Positions 21,936 to 32,094 of a DNA stretch of 64,000 bases are shown one piece after another. The stretch is taken from NCBI GenBank assembly GCA_934045075.1, contig OW203727.1, positions 24,069,311-24,133,310 on the forward strand. Direction: 5' to 3'. A program made the position numbers and the translations under genes. Each line of letters starts with the position of its first letter. Position 1 is the first letter of the stretch. Origin of the DNA: Yponomeuta sedellus (lineage: Eukaryota > Arthropoda > Insecta > Lepidoptera > Yponomeutidae). The notes under the pieces were generated by a model, which was given only the letters and a program-made list of their open reading frames with translations, did not search any database and was not told the origin of the DNA.

Positions 21936-22817
21936 TTGATCTGTGATCTAAGATTTATATATTATTCAGCTATTGTGTTTCATGGTAGAACTTGGGATGA
22001 AGCAAGGTCAAATACCGAAACTGGATTAAATAAAATAGCAAAATGGCTTAACCATAATCTATTAACTCTTAACACTACTAAAACGAAATTTATTCTCTTT
22101 GCAAATACAGTACGATCTTTGCCGCCGGAAAATAATTTCAAAATTCAACTACACACCTGTCAAATCAACAACGAATATAAATGTAACTGCACATATCTAG
22201 ATAGAACCAAAACAATTAAATACCTAGGAGTACTCCTAGACGAAAAATTAACTTGGGTCCCGCACATTAACTTACTAGCGGAGAGGATAAGGAAACTTAT
22301 ATATATTTTTAAGAAACTGAGGCACGTAGCGGATTACGCACTATTAAAGAATGTGTACACTGCTCTAGCAGAGTCTATCTTGACTTACTGTATCTCTTCA
22401 TGGGGCGGTGCCCGAAAAACACATCTTATAAAGATAGAAAGAGCACAACGTGCCTTACTCAAAGTTATTAAATTTAAACCATTCAGATACCCTACAGCTG
22501 AGCTTTACACAGAATGCGATGTCTTAACAGTCCGACAACATTATATAAAAAATATTATTATCTATCAACACCAAAAATTAATTTATGATCATGCCGTCGC
22601 AAACAAACGAACACGAAGAGTCTGTCCCACTATCCAAATTAAATCAAGTTACATACAAAAATTCCAATGTTATACGGGCCCAATGTTGTACAATAAGCTG
22701 AATAAAATCCTAAATATTTATCCCCTGAATATACATGAATGTAAAATAAAACTGGTTGAATGGCTAAAAACTCAAAAATATAATGAAATAGAAAGCTTGT
22801 TTGTTAATATTAAATAA
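21936..22817 (+). pseudogene. 5'-truncated LINE reverse transcriptase (Jockey/CR1-like)
   Basis: Encodes the thumb and C-terminal part of a non-LTR reverse transcriptase, the enzyme that copies LINE RNA at the target site. Recognisable blocks are AIVFHGRTWDEA, IAKWLNHNLLTLNTTKTKFI (residues ~30-50), IKYLGVLLDEKLTW (~95), ILTYCISSWGG (~145) and IERAQRALLKVI. The catalytic YADD box should lie just before AIVFHG, but here the sequence reads RFIYYSAIV, so the active site is absent and the copy is dead. The frame is open for 293 codons from 21936, which suggests a fairly recent insertion. It could belong to a Jockey, CR1 or Daphne clade; I cannot separate these by eye. Confidence 0.85.
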
Positions 22818-23330
22818 AATAATAAAATTTGCACTTTTAAAATTTCTAACTCGTCCTTCAAATTGTATAAAAATTATACCTAATTGTATAAATATATATG
22901 TATATATAAATATATATCAAATCTCAACATTAATTAATATGCTGGCATAATCTAATAATAGCGACACTAAAATCATAACTCATATTCATTTTTCAAATCC
23001 ACGAGACTTAAAAACTTTGTCGAAGTTCACATTTCCTGTGGTCTAACCAATTGCAACCACGAATAGATTCTACCCTCAAGTTGGATAAACATCGAATGGC
23101 AAATAACTTAACCAATTTGTTATAACACTGGAAGGAACTAGCGTTTAAGATACAGGCTAGGCCTAGTTTAAACGCTAGTGCTCATAGAATCGTATTGTTT
23201 AAAAGTTTAACCGAAATTAATAGTGTATGATCCATTGGATATTGTTTAGAATGTAAGTGCAACATGTAATTGTTTGTTTATATATGTGTCAAATAAAGTG
23301 ATTTTTATTTATTTTATTTTATATCAGTTT
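22818..23330 (+). mobile_element. 3' UTR and tail of the LINE
   Basis: About 500 bp follow the stop, ending in GTGTCAAATAAAGTG and a (TTTA)n tail near 23305-23325. A 12-bp perfect inverted pair (ACTAGCGTTTAA ... TTAAACGCTAGT) lies at 23137-23180. Confidence 0.65.
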
Positions 23331-23429
23331 AAGTTTTCGTATTTTTATTATATTATTATTTTATAAAGTGGGTTTTTATCAATAAACAAGTTAAAATAAA
23401 AACAAACAAATAAAGTATTGAAAAAGTAT

Positions 23430-23690
23430 TCAGAGGCCTTATGGGCAGGTTGATAACTTCGGACAGTAAGGCCCGCCACTGTCTTACAATCCTCCACCAA
23501 CCCAGACTTGGCCCCCGTGGTGGAGTATGGCCTAATCAGATGCAAATAAATGTTTTATCTATCTATCTATCTACCTCTACCTACCTACCTACCTACCTAC
23601 CTATCTATCTATCTAATCATCTTGCGATGCAGGCAGAGACCTGTGCCCCAGCAGTGAAGACATACAAGGGTCGAATAGTTTTGGTATGGT
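23430..23690 (+). mobile_element. 5S-derived SINE interrupted by an ATCT/ACCT microsatellite
   Basis: The body to GTGGTGGAGTATGGCCTAAT is followed by AGATGCAAATAAATGTTTTA and (TCTA)n(CCTA)n(TCTA)n at 23560-23615. The SINE then resumes at CTTGCGATGCAGGCAGAGAC. The inserted piece looks like the tail of another retroposon. Confidence 0.7.
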
Positions 23691-23924
23691 GGATAAGTAG
23701 TATAAGTAAATATGTTAACTAACATGCTATAAGCTGTGGGTTGATCTCGGGCGTGTACTTACCAATAAGTACCGACAGCTTTTACAGTAAATTGACTGAC
23801 AGCTACCGTAGCAAAGGCCCGTAACGTGACTGAATAAATGGAATTGAATGATTATCATTTGAAGATCAACGTAACGTTGATTGTTGCCTTTTTTCCTTTT
23901 TAATTCTATTTGAGTTTGGAGGGT

Positions 23925-23960
23925 TCGCGACCTCAGATCTTCAATGATCTGAGGTCGCGA
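23925..23960. repeat. Perfect 15-bp palindrome, 6-nt spacer
   Basis: TCGCGACCTCAGATC at 23925-23939 is exactly complementary to 23946-23960. Confidence 0.92.
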
Positions 23961-24264
23961 CAGTCACTTTTTCGGTAATAGTGTGTCGTTTTCAATTGGC
24001 TGTTGGAATATGCGGCCCCAGTTTGAACGGGCCAATATAGCTACACAGTTGTCCATCTTAGGCCCTTATTCCTATCCAATACGGCTTCTCAACATCATAC
24101 ACCCTTTCGTTGAAAATGAAGGATTTCGAATGTGGACTGTGGTCTTAATGTTATAGATGAGAATGTTATAAAAGTAAGACAAGATTACGTGTTGTATTGA
24201 TGTTACAAGTTAGATAGTGACCGTTTTCGGATATCCGTGGAGGAGATGACGAAGGGGCAAACCA

Positions 24265-24370
24265 TGAACCATTTTGCTGCTGTGCCCACAACCTTAATGG
24301 GCTTATGGGCGTTACCCCAATGATGGCACAAAAGTGTTGCGCTCATTAGGGGAGGGCTATGTCCAGGGGG
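24265..24370 (+). mobile_element. RTE-like retroposon 3' end
   Basis: GGCGTTACCCCAATGATGGC and CATTAGGGGAGGGCTATGTCC match 8240-8300. Truncated at both sides. Confidence 0.55.
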
Positions 24371-24669
24371 CAAGTCTGGTTACATTCGTAGTTGTTCATT
24401 CTGGGGTCAATGTTGATCGGTGCACTACTCGTCGCCCATCTTCACTATAGCCAAATTTTTTTTTTGATGCATAAAATTTGAAAAAGTAATACTCGTTTAT
24501 CTCTATCGTTTTTTACTCGGCTTTGCATTATAAATGAACAGCCTTTAACGGCAAATTCAAGGAGGATCTTAACAAAAATACAGAATTTTCAGCTTACATC
24601 CATATATTTGTGTATTCGTTTGTGTATTTAAACTATATTTGTGTTATTTAGTTTATGTAATAAATCGCT

Positions 24670-24805
24670 CCTATGTTATATTGTTTACTGGCACTACCCC
24701 TTCCTTTGTACGCATCATCTTGGGTTAGCTGGAAGAAAATACTATCTGGTATTAAGCTCGCCTTTGTACAAATTATGTTTTTAGTGCAATAAAGAATTTT
24801 TCATT
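24670..24805 (+). mobile_element. LINE-type 3' tail
   Basis: GGTTAGCTGGAAGAAAATAC, TAAGCTCGCCTTTGTACA and GTGCAATAAAGAATTTTTC. Related copies at 12110-12240, 25650-25800, 27525-27640 and, reversed, 53895-53950. Confidence 0.55.
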
Positions 24806-25131
24806 CATTTCATTCATTCATATTTTTAAACGTAACCAAAGTTGTGCAAGCCGCATGTCCTTTCCGCGACGGTATATAGCTTGCGCCACGCGCAAAAGCA
24901 AGCAAACGCTAGAAACAGGGAAAGATTTGTTAAACAAGTTCCGCGGGACGTGTGCACGGTTGTGCCATATTGGCCGCCGTGAGAGGACATGTGATTTATG
25001 CATTTCAATATGAATTGGGCCGCCAAATGTGCATTGTTTCTAGTTTGGTACAGTCGACACCTGTTAAGGTTACCAATACCTTTAGATTTTAGCTCCTGAA
25101 TTCACCCTAGAGTCGCAGAGTAACCTTTTAT

Positions 25132-25228
25132 AATCATCATTCAGCCACAAGAAGTCCTCTGCTGGCCACAGACCCCATTCTTGGACTTGCAAAAAGACCG
25201 GTTGGAAGCGGCTTGCATCCAGCCCCTT
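25132..25228 (-). mobile_element. Small dispersed repeat
   Basis: CATTCAGCCACAAGAAGTCC...CTGGCCACAGAC and GACCGGTTGGAAGCGGCTTG. Pieces recur at 39507-39537 and 39898-39925. Confidence 0.45.
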
Positions 25229-25319
25229 AAAGTAACTTTGTGTAAAGTTTTAAGTGCTGTTGGCTGCACATACATATATAAAATCACAGGGTGGTGTAGT
25301 CTGAGACCAACGTTTTTTT

Positions 25320-25518
25320 AAACATTTACATACTGGCACATACATTGCTTCTGGCCCCACACTAGGATAACCTGTGTCGTGGGAACCAGAAACAACGACA
25401 TCACAAACATGATTGTAAACATCCAAGACCTGGGGTTTTTTTTTGTAGCTTCCAGCCGGGATTCGAACCCGGGACCTCTTGCATGGTAGGTAGATGCGCT
25501 ACCGCTACGCTACAGAGG
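25320..25518 (-). mobile_element. tRNA-headed SINE, family A, best copy
   Basis: The reverse strand begins with a tRNA-like head (GACCTCTGTAGCGTAGCGGT, B box GGTTCGAATCCC, end CCGGCTGGAAGC) and ends with the shared body. A and B boxes of a pol III promoter are both readable. The head is not a plausible functional tRNA because the body follows directly without a terminator. Confidence 0.75.
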
Positions 25519-25624
25519 TCGTCACTTGTTACTTGTCACGATCCTGACAAGCCTTTTTCAGTCACTGCTTGTACCCACGCCGGTTTCTGGTACATTTTAT
25601 CTCGCCTTTCTTCTTCTTGAATAC

Positions 25625-25805
25625 GTACAGTGCATACGTCTTATTTCATAGAATACGTCTTATTTCCTCCAGCTACTTTCCGTCGTAAGGTTGTCTGGAA
25701 GAAATTGCTTTTAGCCATAAGGCCGCCAATTGTACTTTGTATCTTTACTTGTTTTATAATATGTGCTCTGGTGTACAATAAAGAATATTCTTATCTTATC
25801 TTACA
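25625..25805 (+). mobile_element. LINE-type 3' tail
   Basis: CCTCCAGCTACTTTCCGTCG, TTGTCTGGAAGAAATTGC and GTGTACAATAAAGAATATTC, then (TTATC)n. Confidence 0.5.
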
Positions 25806-26144
25806 GTGTGACGTTGTTAGAATTCCTTTGTAATCCCGGTAGCATAGGGCGGTAGGTGCCGGCAGCATAGTTTAAATACATTCAATATACCTAACAACAA
25901 TATAATAAAATGAATAATAAATATTTTTGGCGCAGATCCGATCACCAATAGCCAGCGGGAAGCCATTGCTGATCGGATATCCCACAAGCACATACTTCAT
26001 ACTACATTTAGATAAGATTGGACAATTGTTTATTGCACCATAAGCATATTTTGTACAAATATCATACTTTTTGTTTTTCTCATTAATGATACCCACTCAG
26101 GGCACACAAATTCCAAGTAGCATGTTCCAAGTAGGAGTAATCAT

Positions 26145-26299
26145 GATTTTTTTAATGCACTAACCCGTGCTAAGGACAATTTTTAAAGACCTATTTAGAG
26201 GCTAAAAATTCCACCCACGCTGGGATTCGAACCCGCGACCTCCCGCGACCCGAATCCCGGCATGGGTGGAGATTTTAGCCTCTAAATAGGGTTTTAAAA
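26145..26299 (-). mobile_element. Fold-back tRNA-SINE (folds in the T arm)
   Basis: Flanked by the exact 12-bp duplication AGGAGTAATCAT (26133-26144 and 26300-26311). Tail at the left (TGCACTAACCCGTGCTAAGG), inverted body, then the mirror copy. The turn lies at GCGACCTCCCGCGACC. Confidence 0.9.
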
Positions 26300-26311
26300 A
26301 GGAGTAATCAT

Positions 26312-26990
26312 ACTGAAGTTACGTAGCAATAAATAAACATACGAACATGAATCTAGAAAACATCCCACAATTTTTTGTTTGGTAAGTCGAGTAAAAATGC
26401 TGTAGAATGAATAGCCCCGTCGACGACTGCTCGCAAAAACCCCACCTTCCGGGACGAAAATGCCTTTCTTATCACTTTCCTTGGGCGAGGTGCGAGTTTG
26501 AGAGTTTTTTCACGAGCCAAGTTTCAATTTTCCTGTCATTAAAGAGCTTTTACCGCGGACTCGACGAGGAGTGAGAAAAAATTGCCAAAAAATAGGGGCT
26601 TTACTACGCGCCCTTAACAGTACAAAAGTTTTCTTGAACTTGAACGAATAACTGCAAGTCTGTAAAAAAGTATTGGTTTCGTGATAAGATCTCACTCCAA
26701 GTTCGGGTGCGAATTACACAATGGTAGAAATCTATAATTCTAATCCAGAATTCTAATAATAGACTACATTTTAATCTATAATTGTATTTTTATGTAGCTT
26801 ACAAACATCACATAGCATGGGTAATGGGTATAGGCTTTCTATCAAAGAGAAAGAGAGAGAGAGAGGGGCTTTATCACCACACATGCCCACCGCGGATTGG
26901 CAATTGTATTATGTGTTGAATAATATAAAGATATGGAATATTAGAAAAAAATTGGTTTCCTCGTCGTAACTTTATTCTACAGGAAAATAA
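26312..26990. other. Intergenic, nothing recognised
   Basis: Reverse frame 26510-26695 has no motif I know. A GA-rich run lies at 26845-26868. Confidence 0.4.
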
Positions 26991-27006
26991 AAATGGTTTA
27001 ATTTTA

Positions 27007-27184
27007 AAAACCTATTTAGAGGCTAAAAATTCCACCCATGCCGGGATTCGAACCCGCGACCTCTGGCTATCCGTGCCAGAGGTCGCGGGTTCGAATCCCG
27101 GCATGGGTGGAATTTTTAGCCTCTAAATAGGTTTTTAAAATTGTCCTTAGCACGGGTTAGTGCATTAAAAATAAAAATAGTATA
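27007..27184 (+). mobile_element. Fold-back tRNA-SINE (folds at the anticodon arm)
   Basis: Exact 14-bp duplication ATGGTTTAATTTTA at 26993-27006 and 27185-27198. 5' end AAAAACCTATTTAGAGGC, inverted half tRNA (GGGATTCGAACCCGCGACC), the turn CTATCCG, then the sense half (GGTTCGAATCCCGGCATGGG), body and tail GTGCATTAAAAATAAAAATA. Confidence 0.93.
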
Positions 27185-27479
27185 ATGGTTTAATTTTACA
27201 AGTAAGAATAAATACTCAAGTAACAATAAAAAAATGACAGTATTAGAGTAACCTAGTTTGGTGCCAGGATTGTGTTATATGGAAGTTACTATTTATGAAT
27301 TTTTGTAGTATACCCCGCTCTGTAGGTCCTTTGTTTGTGGATGGGATAAAAGTTTTGATGGATGAATGTAAGATAATGTTAGAGAGGTCTTTACATTATT
27401 AGCTTTTATGTATTTGGGTAGATATCTATTTTGGCATGATTTTGTTATCTGTGTAAGTGTATTAGTATGTAGTGTATGT

Positions 27480-27645
27480 TGTGCACGTGCATAGACCCGT
27501 TTCACATCCCCACTCCAACTCCCCAAGGTTTGCTGGAAGAAATCTCTTACAGAGATAAGCTCGCCTTTGTACATGTATTTTCTTTAATTGTATTTCTTTT
27601 TTTGTGTTTTTCGTGTACAATAAAGTATAAACTAAACTAAACTAG
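27480..27645 (+). mobile_element. LINE-type 3' tail
   Basis: AAGGTTTGCTGGAAGAAATC, AAGCTCGCCTTTGTACATG and GTGTACAATAAAGTAT with a simple TAAAC tail. The reverse frame over it is spurious. Confidence 0.55.
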
Positions 27646-27799
27646 AGAGCTCGTTGTGAGAGGTTGTCTTTAGTTCTGTAACGATTTGGTGTTCACTGTT
27701 ATGTTACAAGAACTCTGCAAATAAATAATAATAATAAACAGTCATACTTTTCCGGTTAAGGCCTATGTGAGTAAGGTCTTTAACCACTAATTTCAAGCG

Positions 27800-28005
27800 C
27801 TAAGATTATGTGAACTCCTGAGACACTTTGGTTTCCTCACGACGTTATCCTTCACCGTTAGCGAGTGGTACTGCTATTTTAACTTCACAAATGTACACGA
27901 TTTTAACTTCACAAATGGACACGGTCATTAGTACATGCCGGGAATCGAACCCCGACCTCCCGATTGAGAAGACGGCGTTCTACCGCTCAGCAGCACACCA
28001 ATTAT
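27800..28005 (-). mobile_element. tRNA-headed SINE, family B
   Basis: GAGACACTTTGGTTTCCTCA body, TTAGTACATGCCGGGAATCG and a tRNA-like head ending near CTACCGCTCAGCAGC. A short piece (TTTAACTTCACAAATG) is duplicated in tandem at 27877-27916. Confidence 0.6.
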
Positions 28006-28522
28006 GCACACACGAAGAACAAATTATTAACGATAAGAACATAAGAACAAATTATTAACAATATTTTTTCTGTAAATGTGTCATCTTTTTTCTTTCATGG
28101 CTCTGTCTGAAAACCAGCGGCATCAAGCTGAGACTGGCCCATAACCTATTCCTGTAAGTACAAAGCACTAATTGAATATACCGGACCGGAATATATTGAA
28201 CCGAAAAGAAACGGAGCATTATTTCTATTACATAGCTTGTAAGAATTAATAATAGGGGTTAAAGTATGAAATTGCCGTTTTATTGCAATAGGTTCTTTGA
28301 ATTGACATAGAATCTTCATGGTTTGAGGTTTTTGAATGAAACTTTTTTCAAATGGTTTCTATGATGTTCTTTTTTTAAAAAATGTGAAACATTTGAATAT
28401 CGACTTTCAATTGTTTTTGTTATTCAATTTAGACAAGAAAGATGGATACTGCGAAAATTCGAGTGATTTTTGAATACGAGTTCCGACGCGGAACTAACGC
28501 GGCAGAAACAACCCGCAATATC

Positions 28523-29589
28523 GGGTTAGTATCAGATGGTCGTAAAAGCATTTGGTCCAGGCATCAACTTGTCCTAAAATCATCATGACGAAATTGCAAC
28601 TAGACTAAAAAGTAACTCGTCTATGAAGCAACTCGTCAGAAATCCGTTAGACAAATTATGAGGTTGCCCATGAAGTAACTGGTCTCTATAGATAATCGTC
28701 TTAAAATCACCTGGACAAATTCGCAATTCAGCTAAAAAGTTATTGGTCTCAAAAGCAACTCGTCAGAAACACAAAATAGTTATTTGGTTGAATTTCGGCA
28801 CATGAATTTTTAATAGTTATATCGGACATAAAAAGAAATTTGAATTTAGGCCAAATATAATTTATTTGTTTTATTTAATGTTCATTTTCATCAGATAATT
28901 TAGGCAGAATGATGTGTTTGTAAGAGAAAATGCGTTAAGTTTTAAAAAGGTGTGTTTTTGTTCTTATCTTTTTCAAACTAGTTATTATACTGATTCGTTA
29001 TCAACCCTTGTTTTTCCCCACTGCTGGAGCACGGGTCTCTTTCTGCATCGCAGGAGCATTATACTGATTGATTTAATATAACTTTTGTTCTTTTTATTTA
29101 TTTCTACTAAAAAGTATTAATAAAGTAGAGAAGTTTTCAGAAAGTACGCGCTCCCGTGTAGATGCTTAAGAGAAGTGTAGGTACTTAAAATATTTCTACG
29201 TTTCCTCAACAAAACTTCACCGAATAAGTCTGAATTTTGCCTCAGATTTTCCCATTATAACTCATTTACAGTATACTTCTTAATCTGAACGCTCAGGTAC
29301 GATTGAAACAGTATTAATGTTACCCGACACCCATTTAAGACGAGTTGCTTCACGGGCGACCAACTATGTAGATCACTTGTTTTTTAAGACGAGTTGCTTA
29401 ACAGGCGACCAACTATTTAGACCAATCACATTTAAGTCGAATAGATTATAGGGCAGTAGACAAAATAATTTTCTGACGATTTGCTTCATAGACGAGTTAC
29501 TTTTTAGTCTAGTTGCAATTTCGTCGAAATGATTTTAGGACAAGTTGATGCCGTGACCAGTTGCTTTTACGACCATCTGATACTAACCC
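28523..29589. mobile_element. Inverted-repeat element with 8-bp target duplication (hAT-like)
   Basis: Ends GGGTTAGTATCAGATGGTCG and its exact inverse. GCAATATC is duplicated at 28515-28522 and 29590-29597. The arms are over 100 bp with differences. The interior has repeated GACGAGTTGCTT words and no transposase. An 8-bp duplication suits hAT, though P and others also make one. Confidence 0.88.
28996..29057 (-). mobile_element. 62-bp 5S-SINE 3' fragment nested in the 8-bp-TSD element
   Basis: Flanked by the exact 12-bp duplication ATTATACTGATT (28984-28995 and 29058-29069). Contains the reversed SINE end CCCCACTGCTGGAGCACGGG. A severely 5'-truncated retroposition event. Confidence 0.92.
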
Positions 29590-29699
29590 GCAATATCAAT
29601 GCTGCGTTTGGAGAGGGTCAATTCAAAGAACCTATTGCAATAAAACGGCAATTTCATACTTTAACCCCTATTATAACCAACATTCAGGTAACATGCTAA

Positions 29700-30035
29700 T
29701 ACAATGTGTTCTGTACCTTCTCTGTAAAACATATTAATTTGATCTTTTGTTAGGTTCCAAGTTTGAACTTGGTTTAATCTTATTTTTATTTAACCACGTT
29801 TATCGGTGCGTGTAGTAAACTGGCTTCGACGAGGGCGGGAGCAATCAAAACGCGTTTAGTTTCATCGGGAGGAGAAATTCATCGTTACGATTACGTTAAG
29901 TGAGCGTTTCAGAGGCCTAATGGTTGTTTTTTACCTCGGCAAGGCAGTGGAAGTTCCATGCTATGGAGAAAGTAAAAAAAAAATATCATTAAAACGTGAA
30001 AATTACTTTTCTATGCAAACAAACAAACATACATA
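29700..30035. other. Intergenic, nothing recognised
   Basis: The + strand frames that start here run into the LINE below and are spurious. Confidence 0.4.
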
Positions 30036-30500
30036 CATACACATACATAACCTCACGCCTGTTTCCCAGAGGAATAGGCAGAGACCAAGGACTGCCACTT
30101 GCCACGATCCTGACAGATCTCTTTCGCTTCATCAACTTTTATAGGTCGTTGCATGCACGCACGCCTGTTCCGGGTACTTTTTATCTTTCCCATTGCTAAT
30201 ACATCCCCAATTTGGTCGATGTATGTCCGCCTGGGACGTCCCTTACCAGTCCATCCACTCACATTCGCAATATTTGTTTCGTCAATCTTTCTTCCTTCAT
30301 CCTCTCCACATGTCCAAACCAACGCAACATTCCTTTCTCAATTCTAGCCACAACATCCTCTTTCAGTCCACAACGTTCTCTAATCGCAATATTGCGTATC
30401 CCGTCATTCAAAGTAACACTACACCATACTTGTCAAGGACCTCATTTCTGCTGCATTAACTCTACTTTCTATATTCCGCCAAAAATCCCACAATCACCAT
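30036..30500 (-). pseudogene. LINE ORF2 C-terminal fragment
   Basis: Reverse strand. Upstream frame GIRNIAIRERCGLKEDVVAR, then KGMLRWFGHVERMKEER; after a frameshift near 30300 it continues KIDETNIANVSGWTGKGRP, IDQIGDVL, then KSTRNRRACM and CQDRGKWQSLVSAYSSGKQA to the stop. I associate this pattern (GHVERM, RACM, CQDR, W, VSAYPSG) with the C-terminus of LINE proteins in Lepidoptera. A TATG-type tail follows. One frameshift and a lost 5' end make it inactive. Confidence 0.75.
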
Positions 30501-30840
30501 GCGGTTAGTTAATGCACCGCCGTCCCTCCCAATTTTTCAAGCCGAAGCAAGATACGAACAGATCACCACCGACATCAATTACTTGTGTGAGAAAATACGC
30601 GAAAAAAAGGTCGCCTGTCACTCGTTAACTGGTTATGCCGGCTTATCCGTGATAGTTTTCCTTTTAAGTTCATTATAATTATATGTAACTGTCCTGAATT
30701 TTTTCACGTTTCTTCAATCAATCGCTTAGCTAAGAGAGAGGAGGGGAACGCCGAACTCGCACCAAAATGTCTCGTTCCTGAACTCGCTTTGTACCGTAAA
30801 AGCAAGCGGATCCCTAAATCAAATAATTATTATACTATTT

Positions 30841-30934
30841 TTATTTTTAATGCACTAACCCGTGCTAAGGACCATTTTAAAAACCTATTTAGAGGCTAAA
30901 AATTCCACCCATGCCGGGATTCGAACCCGCGACG
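30841..30934 (-). mobile_element. 5'-truncated fold-back tRNA-SINE
   Basis: Exact 10-bp duplication AAATAATTAT (30831-30840 and 30935-30944). Contains the tail, the body and the T-arm half (GGGATTCGAACCCGCGAC), then stops. There is no inverted copy. Confidence 0.92.
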
Positions 30935-31035
30935 AAATAATTATCTTTCTACACCTAAAAGACCAATCTAACGACATCCCACACATAATGTAGCTAAAAA
31001 AATTGTAACCCTAATTTAGGTGTAAGAGTAGGCTA

Positions 31036-31170
31036 TTTTATAACTTAGCTCTTAGCGATAAGGCCGCCAATTGTATAACATTACTTAGATCTTAAATTCA
31101 ATGCTTAGATTTAAGAATTATGGTTGTAATATTTTTCTGGTTTTGCAATAAAGTGTTCTCTATATATCTA
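31036..31170 (+). mobile_element. Retroposon 3' tail
   Basis: AAGGCCGCCAATTGTATAAC ... GCAATAAAGTGTTCTCTATA with a (TCTA)n end. Sense counterpart of 4425-4640. Confidence 0.55.
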
Positions 31171-31319
31171 TCTATAAGTAGGTGTACTAGCTGTCTCCGT
31201 AAAATTAGTTTTGCCATATTCTTAGACCTACGAATACCGAAAAAAAAAATCATATAAATCGGTGAACACGAGATTTTTGTATATTGCAAGATATGACAAA
31301 AATAATTTACGACCTCACT

Positions 31320-31620
31320 TTTTTATGGGAGCCTATAAACGTCCCACTGCAGGGCACAGGCCTTCTCTCAGCGAGACAATATGGGCTAATTGCCACGCGT
31401 ACCCACCGCGGATTGGCTATTTCGTTGCAGAAAATCAGCGCTGCCAAGATCACTGCGTGGACTTGGTTGCAGTATGCTGAGCCTCGACCCTTTGTCTTAA
31501 AATGTCAGTAAATGCATTCTGTTCTATATCAAACGCTGAGGTCTCTGACACTCAGGTTTCCTCACGATGTTGCTCTGTAACGTTAGCGTGTGGTATTGCT
31601 ACTATAACTTCAATGAACTA
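31320..31620 (-). mobile_element. SINE-B-associated repeat
   Basis: CCCACTGCAGGGCACAGGCC and CCGCGGATTGGC as at 17685 and 58035, then CAGGTTTCCTCACGATG. Truncated before the tRNA-like head. Confidence 0.5.
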
Positions 31621-31826
31621 AATATAATAGCGCCATCTAGTAGCTACTAGCTGTACTTTAACGAAGCTTATTAACGAATTCTATTTTTTGTCACGGTTCT
31701 GATCGCATAATTCTGATTTGATACAGCCAATGACACCCGCGCAAGGCAGACGAATCGAATGACACCTTATTTAACAAAATCTGACCATAGGTTAAGGAGT
31801 TATGTTATGAGGGAACATAGAATCGG

Positions 31827-31934
31827 ACATACATACATACATACATACATACATACATACATACATACATACATACATACATACATACATACATACATAC
31901 ATACATACATACATACATACATACATACATACGA
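31827..31934 (+). repeat. (ATAC)n microsatellite
   Basis: About 26 perfect units. The frames of about 70-110 codons across it are repeats of YIHT or MYVC and are artefacts. Confidence 0.97.
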
Positions 31935-31999
31935 ACTAAACACATTACCCTCCTTTTGGGCTTCGCCGCAGTCGGGTAAAAATGCTTATCACTTAGAAA

Positions 32000-32085
32000 A
32001 TAAAGTCCTTGGTACACGCCTTCACTGGAATCGAACCTGGGTCCCTCGTTTCCTAATCCATTGTTCTATACACGAGGCTACCGGA
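32000..32085 (-). mobile_element. SINE-B tRNA-like head fragment
   Basis: AAAGTCCTTGGTACACGCC, then GAATCGAACCTGGGTCC as reversed B box and a tRNA-like remainder. Confidence 0.5.
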
Positions 32086-32094
32086 AATAAATAA

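Larger units (their letters stand above)
28442..29620 (+). pseudogene. Mariner transposase, N-terminal remnant interrupted by insertion
   Basis: About 30 codons of the DNA-binding N-terminus of a mariner transposase, which would bind the terminal repeats and cut and paste the element. The motif order IRVIFEYEF, AAETTRNI, AFGEG matches the family start. At 28522 the frame is broken by a 1067-bp insertion, and it resumes at about 29598. After GAGAGGGTC at 29612-29620 it is fused to the terminal repeat, so the catalytic DDD domain is absent. Confidence 0.85.
28252..29671 (+). mobile_element. Deleted mariner transposon carrying nested insertions
   Basis: Terminal repeats of about 55 bp start ATAGGGGTTAAAGTATGAAA and are exactly inverted at the right end. 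TA flanks both sides. Inside, ATG at 28442 opens a mariner-type transposase N-terminus: IRVIFEYEFRRG, then AAETTRNI, continuing after the nested insertion as NAAFGEG. The rest of the transposase is deleted straight into the right terminal repeat, so the element is non-autonomous. Confidence 0.9.

Noticed and set aside
25438..25518. tRNA-like sequence on the reverse strand
   Set aside because: It is fused to a SINE body repeated elsewhere and has no terminator after the tRNA end.
30193..30508. Overlapping + strand frames of 88-98 codons
   Set aside because: They are the antisense of the LINE C-terminal fragment.
31827..31934. CRISPR-like or protein-coding repeat
   Set aside because: It is a simple (ATAC)n microsatellite without spacers. 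No CRISPR array exists anywhere in the window.
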